In this document: positions 1-5,032 of the stretch, one piece after another
How positions within the stretch are numbered: position 1 is the first letter of the stretch
Layout of the letters: each line of letters opens with the position of its first letter
Assembly: GCA_049600855.1 (NCBI GenBank)
Contig: JBMYQA010000384.1
Span: 1 to 5,032 of the forward strand
Reading direction: 5' to 3'
DNA: 5,032 nt
Source: JBMYQA01 sp049600855
GTDB taxonomy: Bacteria; Bacteroidota; Bacteroidia; Cytophagales; Flammeovirgaceae
Notes under the pieces: model-generated
Seen by the model: the letters and a program-made list of their open reading frames with translations, nothing else
What the model was told of the DNA's origin: nothing
Database searches by the model: none
Translations under genes and position numbers: made by a program

Positions 1-7
1 GCTTTAT

Positions 8-1069
8 ATGAAGATGAACAAATTACCCTTTCTCCTATTTTTTGCACTGTTTTTATCGCCTTTGCTCGTACAGGCGCAGGATGATGATGATGATTTTGAC
101 ATGAGTGATTTTACGACTGCTGCTGATGCCAAAGTTTTCGTGAACAATAAAGTGAATGGCCTTAGTCCTACAAAGCTCATCAGTGTTAGCTTCGACTATG
201 TTGGAGAAAATACTTGGGAAAGCACCCAAGGAGACGAGTTTGTAGGCACTTATCCCACCAATGAATCTACTTTTTCAAGAAATTATGGCTTACGATTGGA
301 GACCAACTACCCCATTATCTCCAACAACCGCCTGATTGTAAATGCTTACCTCAACTATTGGGAAAGTCGATACAGTGCCTCAGGCTCTGAGCCTCCTATT
401 GGTCAGTTGTTTGACAGTACACCGCTGCGAACTACTACAGCGGGTGCGCTCATTTTCAAGCCGTTGAATGCGAAAAACTTCTTACTTTTTCAATTGGAAG
501 GCGCTATGAATGGCAACTATAATTTTGGGAGTATCAATCCTGACTTGAGTAAAATCAAAGTGAGTGCAGCCGCTCTTTATGGATGGAAACCGAATGATGA
601 TACGAATGTGGCTGTGGGTGTTACAAGAACCTACCGAGGTGGTAGGGTGCTACACATTCCTGTTTTGATGTGGAACAAGACCTTCAACAGCAAATGGGGC
701 ATAGAAACACTTTTGCCTGCTCGAGGCGCATTGCGCAGGAATTTCTCCACCAAATCTATTGTGATGCTGGGTTACGAGCTAGAAGGACAAAGCTACCATA
801 TACAAGGTGAAGACGATACTAGCGTGTCTCCCGTGTTCAACTCAAATGCGACAACTAACGACTGGGAATTGCGCAAATCTGAAATACGTGCCAGACTCTC
901 TTGGGACAAATCTATCACAGACTTCATCTGGTTCAATGTGCAGGCGGGGGCAGTTATCACCTACCGCATGGATATTGACGGAATGTCTGATGATACCCAG
1001 CCGTGGATAGCAAACGATGTCGGAATTCCATTCTATTTCAGAATAGGCATTCAGCTGGTAAGCCCTTAA
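8..1069 (+). CDS. DUF6268-like outer-membrane beta-barrel protein
   Basis: Predicted exported 353-residue protein that probably folds as an outer-membrane beta-barrel; no substrate or reaction can be assigned. Residues 1-23 form a clear Sec signal peptide (basic start, hydrophobic core, likely cut at VQA/Q). A run of five Asp and further acidic residues (25-34) follows. The rest alternates short polar/aromatic strands and turns rich in Asn, Gly and Asp, as in barrels. Segments such as YRGGRVLHIPVL (209-220) and KWGIETLLPARG (229-240) resemble what I recall of the DUF6268 barrel family in Bacteroidota; that assignment is from memory. The protein ends in IQLVSP rather than the aromatic residue usual for the last barrel strand. 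The start at 8 fits the signal peptide, with ATG at 14 as an alternative. Only seven bases precede it, so its ribosome site and promoter cannot be judged and the frame is open to the edge. No terminator is evident after it. Confidence 0.75.
   Translation: MKMNKLPFLLFFALFLSPLLVQAQDDDDDFDMSDFTTAADAKVFVNNKVNGLSPTKLISVSFDYVGENTWESTQGDEFVGTYPTNESTFSRNYGLRLETNYPIISNNRLIVNAYLNYWESRYSASGSEPPIGQLFDSTPLRTTTAGALIFKPLNAKNFLLFQLEGAMNGNYNFGSINPDLSKIKVSAAALYGWKPNDDTNVAVGVTRTYRGGRVLHIPVLMWNKTFNSKWGIETLLPARGALRRNFSTKSIVMLGYELEGQSYHIQGEDDTSVSPVFNSNATTNDWELRKSEIRARLSWDKSITDFIWFNVQAGAVITYRMDIDGMSDDTQPWIANDVGIPFYFRIGIQLVSP
80..94 (+). repeat. (GAT)5 trinucleotide run encoding five Asp
   Basis: Five perfect tandem GAT codons lie directly after the predicted signal-peptide cleavage site of the barrel protein (residues 25-29). 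Gain or loss of units would change the length of the acidic N-terminus without shifting the frame. Confidence 0.9.
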
Positions 1070-1171
1070 CGCTTTATTATCATTTCCTGTTATATGCCTG
1101 AAAATGAGGTCTTAAGCACGAGATTCGGACAATAATATCGGCTACACCTGACGCACAAGGCATCATGCTTA

Positions 1172-1200
1172 TTGGCATAGCACGGAATTTGTTACTTTTT
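1172..1200 (+). promoter_or_regulatory. Candidate Bacteroidota-type promoter for the DUF2147 gene
   Basis: TTG at 1172-1174 is followed after 18 bases by TACTTTTT at 1193-1200. This fits the known Bacteroidota sigma-A pattern (TTG, about 17-23 bases, TAnnTTTG) at all positions except the last G. Transcription would start near 1206, giving a leader of about 20 bases that contains a run of nine A (1206-1214) and no Shine-Dalgarno motif, as is usual in this phylum. If correct, the DUF2147 gene is transcribed independently of the barrel gene. The rest of the 1070-1226 gap shows no gene or strong terminator. Confidence 0.4.
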
Positions 1201-1226
1201 TCAACAAAAAAAAATCAGAATACATT

Positions 1227-1727
1227 ATGAAGAAGTCTATTTATCTCCTACTTTTTATGATTGTACCATTATTGGCTGCAAGTAACTTGGTAAAAGCCCC
1301 TGAAGCCTCAGATGCTGACATGATTATAGGCAATTGGCAACCTAGTAATGGCCGTTCGGTAGTGAAAATCTATAAAGGCAATAAAGACGGTGAAGACTCT
1401 AACAAATATTATGGTAAAATCATCTGGCTGAAAGAACCTAATGATGAAAATGGAGAGCCAAGAACAGACATCAATAATGAAGAAGAGTCTTTAAAAAGTA
1501 AGCCCTTGAAAGGCTTAGTGATTATTAAAGACTTGGAGTTTGTTGAAGTAGATGGCAAAGATATAATCTGGGATGAGGGTACAATCTACGACCCCAACAA
1601 TGGTACCGAGTACAGATTTAAGGCAACCATAAACAAGAAGAATAAGAACACAATGGCTGGCAAAGGATACATTGGTGTATCTTTATTTGGCCGTGAAGAT
1701 ACTTGGACTCGCTTAGTGAAAAAGTAA
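1227..1727 (+). CDS. Exported DUF2147 domain protein
   Basis: Small secreted or periplasmic protein (166 residues) of the DUF2147 family, whose biochemical function is not established. A Sec signal peptide covers about residues 1-19 (MKK start, hydrophobic core, AAS before the likely cut). The family signature then runs in order: GNW (35-37), VVKIYK (45-50), YYGKIIWL (61-68), an Asp/Asn-rich stretch with D81 and N84, KPLKGL (92-97), W115 and G118, IYDPNNG (120-126), and the closing GYIG...FGREDTWTR (147-162). The length is normal for the family, so the gene looks complete. The start is supported by the signal peptide and by the promoter-like sequence just upstream; the leader is A-rich without a Shine-Dalgarno. 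In this family the fold is probably a small lipocalin-like beta structure, which is inference here. The gene converges on the propeller gene and is followed by a hairpin terminator 20 bases after its stop. Confidence 0.9.
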   Translation: MKKSIYLLLFMIVPLLAASNLVKAPEASDADMIIGNWQPSNGRSVVKIYKGNKDGEDSNKYYGKIIWLKEPNDENGEPRTDINNEEESLKSKPLKGLVIIKDLEFVEVDGKDIIWDEGTIYDPNNGTEYRFKATINKKNKNTMAGKGYIGVSLFGREDTWTRLVKK

Positions 1728-1747
1728 GCTGAAAACGGTAATAATTC

Positions 1748-1785
1748 AAAAAGGTATAGATGAGGTTTCGCATTTATACCTTTTT
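1748..1785. terminator. Bidirectional intrinsic terminator between convergent genes
   Basis: The arm AAAAAGGTATA (1748-1758) is exactly complementary to TATACCTTTTT (1775-1785). The stem extends four more pairs inward (1759-1762 with 1771-1774, one of them G-U), leaving an eight-base loop. The right arm runs into a seven-T tract (1781-1787) for plus-strand transcripts. The left A-tract becomes a U-tract for minus-strand transcripts. It starts 20 bases after the DUF2147 stop and lies 19 bases beyond the propeller-gene stop, so it can serve both genes. Confidence 0.9.
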
Positions 1786-1804
1786 TTATTCCAAATGATG
1801 GAAT

Positions 1805-4801
1805 TTACTCTAACAAATCTTTCACTTTATTCAGCTGTATCACTAACTCGTCGTACCTATCGTAGGCATCCTTGCCGGGAAGTTGATCTGCCTTATTGAT
1901 CATACTATTCAAATAAGATATTTGATCAGTCAGTTTAGGTTGCATATAAATCCCCTTTGCGGTTTTTAGTTTAGTCAGAACATCCTTCAATTTTTTTGAT
2001 TGAGTTTCATCTTCGGTTTTCTTTATTTCTTTTTTTAGGAAATCTTCCAATTTTCTCGATTCTTCCAATAAAGCCATTACCTTTTTTTGTAACTCAGCTT
2101 GCTTCCTTAAATCTTCTAATGTTACCCCCGCTTTTTCCAATTTTGGATCAATTAAAAGTTCATAGGCCTGAGTTTCCTGCCATTCTCCAATGGTGAGTGT
2201 TACGGTATACTTTCCTGGTGGTACTATCGGTCCATTTTTGTATCGCCTACTGCTTGTTTGATGCCAAGCTCCCGTACTTCTAAAGTCCCATTCAAATCGA
2301 TTTATTCCTTTATGGATCGATAATCTTTTGTTGATTATAAACCTGATATCTTCTGTGGCCATATCTCGCACCACCTTTGCGTTCTCCTTGAATTTAGTCG
2401 TATCGCTCACGATGTGATAGACCACTTTTCCCGTTTCGCCTTTAATTTCTAGTCGAACAGGTTGGTCAGGTTTTTCCGATAGGTAGTAATCAATTTTAAC
2501 TGAGGGACGTGGATATTTTGGCGTTGAACTTCCCCATGCGCCTGCTGGATAGCGATATCGGTACGTGTTTTTAGGTTTGAACAATAGATGTCCAGCGCTC
2601 TCCGAATTGTACTGTCTAAGAGTAGAAATATTATCCAAGATCCAGAAACCTCTTCCCATGGTACTCAATACGATATCATCTCGATGAATCTTGAGATCGG
2701 TTATAGGCGTTACGGGTAAGTTTTGTTGAAACGGTTTCCATTGCTTTCCATCATCGAAAGATACGAATACACCATATTCAGTACCAGCAAACAATAATCC
2801 TTCCTTGTTTGGGTCTTCACGGATCACTCGAGTGGGGCAATCAATTGGAATTCCATTTTCCCCAGTAGTCAGAAGCTCCCATGACTTACCGTAATCAGCA
2901 GTTTTATAAATATAGGGTTTAGTATCTCCCAACTGGTACCTTAACACACTGATGTATGCCTTGGCTGGGTTATGTGGCGAAGGTTCTACGGCATCAACTC
3001 TTCCTCCTGAAGGAAGTTTTTCGGGGGTTACCTTCGCCCAAGTTTTGCCCCCATCTTGAGTAACGTGAACTGGCCCATCGTTAGCGCCTACCCAAATTAT
3101 GCCTTGCTTTACAGGCGATTCGCGAATGGCATAGATGGTACTGTAAAATTCCTCACCTGTAATATCACGTGTAATGGGTGCGCCAGAGATCACTTGTTTA
3201 TCGTCTTCAAATGCAGTTAAGTCAGGTGAAATTGTCTCCCAAGTTTTGCCATCATCGGTTGTTTTATGAACAAACTGGCTACAATGATACACCACATCAG
3301 GATTGTGCGGAGATACATGTATTGGGGAAACGCGTTGAAATCTGTACTTGAGGTCTTTAGGATTGTGCCCATACATGTTTGAAGCGCCCACATAATACTG
3401 CATTTCTGTGCCTGTTTCTTTATTAAATACACCAAAGCGGCCTTTGCAATTGGTATAAACAATGTTGGGGTTGCCTGGTTTAGGTATGGCAGGGCCAGTT
3501 TCGCATCCACCTGTATTAATGATATACCCTATTCCTGGTTGTTGTACTCCATAAGGTGCTTGGGTAGGGACGGCAATCGTACTGTAGTTATCTTGCTGAC
3601 CACCATATACCCAATATGGATACTGATCGTCCACTGCTACTTGATAAATTTCGGCAGTAGGCTGGTTAAATTGGGTTGACCACGACTGACCACCATTTAG
3701 TGTTACATTGGCACCACCATCATTGGCCTGAATAAAAATAGCTGGATTGTCAGGGTTCATCCACATATCATGATTGTCACCATGCGGTGATGAAATGCGC
3801 ATCCAATTTTTACCGCCATTTACGGATTTATAATAACCTGTAGCGAGGGAATATACTTCATCGGGATTTTTGGGGTTTACCCTTAAGTTGGTGTAATAAA
3901 ATGGTCGAGTACGAATGCCCTTATGACTAGAAACCTGCTGGAAGGATTGCCCTTGATCGACAGATTTGTATAATCCTCCCTCATTGCCTGGAGCCTCAAC
4001 CAATGCGTAGACCAGTTTTGAATCAGCTTTCGTTACCGCTAGGTCAATCTTACCAATTAGCTTGTTGGGCAAGCCTGCTGTAATTTTATCCCAATTCTTA
4101 CCACCATCAACTGATTTATAAATACCACCTTCGGATGGAGTACCTCCACTGATGATTGACCAAGGTTTACGTTCCGCTTTCCATGCTGTTGCAAATAGTA
4201 TTTCTGGATTAGAAGGCAAAAATTCGATATCGTAAATTCCTGTTTTATCAGAAATTGACAATACTTTTTCCCACGATTTGCCTCCGTCAATCGTTTTATA
4301 AACTCCACGTGCTGGATTGGGTTGAAACGCCTTGCCAATTGCCGCTACATAAACGATATTATGGTTATCTGGATGAATCCTCACCGCACCAATTTGTCCG
4401 ACATTAGCTAAGCCAATGAAACTCCAATTTTCGCCACCATCTATCGACTTATACATGCCACGGCCTTCAATGACGTTACTTCTCAATCCATCGCTACCTG
4501 TGCCGACATAAACGATATTGGGATCGTTTTGTGCTACTGCAATGGCACCAATAGAAGGTGTTGAAAAGAAGCCATCAGAAACGTTTTTCCAATTAATCCC
4601 ATAATCATCGGTTTTCCATACCCCTCCACCCGTTGCCCCAAAGTAAAAGGTGGATGGAGCCGCTTGAACACCAGCCACAGCAGTAACTCTACCACCCCGA
4701 TAAGGGCCTAAGTTTCGATACTTTAATGCATCAAAGTCTTGAGCAATGGTGGTGGGGGTAATGAATAATAGCACAGAAATAAGGGATAGAAAACGTGACA
4801 T
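1805..4801 (-). CDS. Secreted VPS10/sortilin-like Asp-box beta-propeller protein
   Basis: Large exported protein (998 residues) of the family usually annotated in Bacteroidota as VPS10 domain-containing or BNR-repeat glycosyl-hydrolase-like; substrate and activity are unknown. The signal peptide is residues 1-20, cut at TIA/Q, which supports the start; the leader CCCAATAAT has no Shine-Dalgarno. Eleven Asp boxes (S/T-x-D-x-G-x-x-W) begin at residues 64, 119, 170, 230, 280, 326, 367, 514, 581, 634 and 681, marking propeller blades. The fifth ends in Phe instead of Trp, and the sixth and seventh have Asn for Asp. The 140-residue gap between boxes seven and eight holds a GGQQDN motif (400-405) and two Cys (433, 452), and probably includes a junction between two propellers. 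Residues about 766-888 look like an Ig/FN3-type beta domain (PPGKYTVTLTIG, 861-872). Residues about 889-998 are a Lys/Glu-rich helical, probably coiled-coil, tail. No type IX secretion C-terminal domain is recognisable. GH74 glycosidases share the fold, but I cannot identify catalytic acids, so glycosidase activity is unproven. Confidence 0.88.
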   Translation of the reverse strand: MSRFLSLISVLLFITPTTIAQDFDALKYRNLGPYRGGRVTAVAGVQAAPSTFYFGATGGGVWKTDDYGINWKNVSDGFFSTPSIGAIAVAQNDPNIVYVGTGSDGLRSNVIEGRGMYKSIDGGENWSFIGLANVGQIGAVRIHPDNHNIVYVAAIGKAFQPNPARGVYKTIDGGKSWEKVLSISDKTGIYDIEFLPSNPEILFATAWKAERKPWSIISGGTPSEGGIYKSVDGGKNWDKITAGLPNKLIGKIDLAVTKADSKLVYALVEAPGNEGGLYKSVDQGQSFQQVSSHKGIRTRPFYYTNLRVNPKNPDEVYSLATGYYKSVNGGKNWMRISSPHGDNHDMWMNPDNPAIFIQANDGGANVTLNGGQSWSTQFNQPTAEIYQVAVDDQYPYWVYGGQQDNYSTIAVPTQAPYGVQQPGIGYIINTGGCETGPAIPKPGNPNIVYTNCKGRFGVFNKETGTEMQYYVGASNMYGHNPKDLKYRFQRVSPIHVSPHNPDVVYHCSQFVHKTTDDGKTWETISPDLTAFEDDKQVISGAPITRDITGEEFYSTIYAIRESPVKQGIIWVGANDGPVHVTQDGGKTWAKVTPEKLPSGGRVDAVEPSPHNPAKAYISVLRYQLGDTKPYIYKTADYGKSWELLTTGENGIPIDCPTRVIREDPNKEGLLFAGTEYGVFVSFDDGKQWKPFQQNLPVTPITDLKIHRDDIVLSTMGRGFWILDNISTLRQYNSESAGHLLFKPKNTYRYRYPAGAWGSSTPKYPRPSVKIDYYLSEKPDQPVRLEIKGETGKVVYHIVSDTTKFKENAKVVRDMATEDIRFIINKRLSIHKGINRFEWDFRSTGAWHQTSSRRYKNGPIVPPGKYTVTLTIGEWQETQAYELLIDPKLEKAGVTLEDLRKQAELQKKVMALLEESRKLEDFLKKEIKKTEDETQSKKLKDVLTKLKTAKGIYMQPKLTDQISYLNSMINKADQLPGKDAYDRYDELVIQLNKVKDLLE

Positions 4802-4846
4802 ATTATTGGGTTAGGTTACCTTGTGATATTACTAAAAATTGAATTC

Positions 4847-4875
4847 TTAAAATACTACTTGAGCTAAACTGCAAA
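4847..4875 (-). promoter_or_regulatory. Weak candidate promoter for the propeller gene
   Basis: Reading the minus strand, TTTG (4875-4872) is followed after 17 bases by TATTTTAA (4854-4847). This keeps the TA and two T of the Bacteroidota -7 element but lacks its TG end. It would give a leader of roughly 40 bases. It is the best match I found in the spacer, but it is poor, and the true promoter may lie elsewhere. Confidence 0.2.
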
Positions 4876-4885
4876 TCCAAATTAG

Positions 4886-4990
4886 CTAGAGCACTACAGA
4901 TATGATTTTACCTGATGTCGTAAGATGAATATAAATCGCTGATTTTGAAGAGTGATGTCCGAGTTTTGCTTGAATTACAGCAATTCTCAC
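4886..4990 (-). pseudogene. C-terminal fragment of a tyrosine recombinase/integrase
   Basis: The minus-strand frame ending in TAG at 4888-4886 reads, from 4990 down, VRIAVIQAKLGHH then SSKSAIYIHL and a short tail GKIISVVL. This matches the end of tyrosine recombinases of Bacteroidota mobile elements, where a consensus such as IQ-x-LLGH-x-SSKTT-x-IYTH carries the catalytic His (LGH, codon 4955-4957) and the nucleophilic Tyr (codon 4931-4933). The spacing between LGH and Tyr is seven residues instead of the usual eight. No ATG lies in the frame and TAA occurs in frame at 5030-5032, so no N-terminal or catalytic-core part exists here. The frame stays open up to 5029 through the adjacent palindrome, where RRSF vaguely recalls the RHSF box, so the fragment may extend that far. 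It is most likely a non-functional relic of an integrated element. The call rests on motif recognition over about 30 residues. Confidence 0.65.
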
Positions 4991-5020
4991 TTTGTCATCT
5001 TGAACGATAGTGAAAGATCT
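4991..5020. repeat. Imperfect palindrome resembling a Bacteroidota interspersed repeat
   Basis: On the plus strand ATCTT (4997-5001) pairs with AAGAT (5014-5018). Two tandem G-A mismatches follow (5002-5003 against 5012-5013), then AC/GT pairs (5004-5005 with 5010-5011) closing a GATA loop (5006-5009). The sequence, with GTCAT before and CT after, resembles short repeats of the type GTCAT-CTTGAACG-AGTGAAAGATCT that I recall as scattered between genes in many Bacteroidota genomes. Only this one copy is in the window, so its repeat status is from memory and not shown here. Confidence 0.5.
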
Positions 5021-5032
5021 ACGTGCCCATTA

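Noticed and set aside
807..1010. Plus-strand frame inside the barrel gene
   Set aside because: It is an alternate frame of a gene with a clear signal peptide and barrel pattern, and it has no motif of its own.
1094..1135. Thirteen-codon plus-strand frame (MPENEVLSTRFGQ) in the gap between the barrel and DUF2147 genes
   Set aside because: It is far too short, has no ribosome-site support and lies upstream of the candidate promoter. Chance explains it.
1160..1185. Short inverted repeats (ATGC/GCAT and TGCT/AGCA) in the gap before the DUF2147 gene
   Set aside because: Only four-base arms with mismatched extensions and no T-tract, so neither a terminator nor an operator can be supported.
1996..2196. 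Plus-strand open frame opposite the end of the propeller gene
   Set aside because: It lies wholly antisense to a well-supported gene. Its Leu/Pro/Phe-rich content is the mirror of the Lys/Glu-rich tail, not a membrane protein.
3217..3510. Second minus-strand frame inside the propeller gene
   Set aside because: It overlaps the Asp-box reading frame, which has clear family motifs, and shows no recognisable domain. It is an out-of-frame shadow.
4057..4338. Another minus-strand frame inside the propeller gene
   Set aside because: It is out of frame with the Asp-box protein, has no recognisable domain and is not preceded by a promoter or leader.

Overview
The window looks like chromosomal DNA of a Bacteroidota bacterium, most likely a marine or environmental Cytophagia/Flavobacteriia relative. 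The base composition is AT-rich. None of the starts visible in full has a Shine-Dalgarno sequence; they have A-rich leaders instead. One intergenic gap holds a plausible Bacteroidota-type promoter (TTG, about 18 bases, TAnnTTT). The protein families are also typical of the phylum: a DUF6268-like outer-membrane barrel, a DUF2147 protein and a roughly 1000-residue secreted Asp-box/VPS10-like propeller protein. This assignment is an inference from style and families, not from a marker gene.

Layout. At the left edge (8-1069, +) is an exported beta-barrel protein with an acidic mature N-terminus encoded by a (GAT)5 run. A 157-base gap with a candidate promoter leads to a small exported DUF2147 protein (1227-1727, +). 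A near-perfect hairpin with an A-tract on one side and a T-tract on the other (1748-1785) lies 20 bases from the stop codons of two convergent genes and probably terminates both. The right 60% of the window is a single minus-strand gene (4801 down to 1805) for a 998-residue secreted protein. It has eleven Asp-box motifs, an Ig/FN3-like region and a charged helical tail.

The last 231 bases (4802-5032) look like ordinary spacer but hold two relics. On the minus strand, just upstream of the propeller gene, is the C-terminal scrap of a tyrosine recombinase/integrase (LGH box plus catalytic-Tyr box, 4886-4990), with no start and an in-frame stop at the window edge. It abuts an imperfect palindrome (about 4991-5020) that resembles a short interspersed repeat seen in Bacteroidota genomes. 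Together they suggest the edge of a decayed mobile element.

How the genes work together: all three intact genes encode proteins with Sec signal peptides, so the window is about envelope and secreted functions. There is no evidence that they form one pathway. The two plus-strand genes are separated by their own promoter, and the propeller gene is transcribed in the opposite direction. I see no rRNA, tRNA, CRISPR array, toxin-antitoxin pair or defence system, and no convincing new system. The most notable content is the integrase relic and adjacent repeat.
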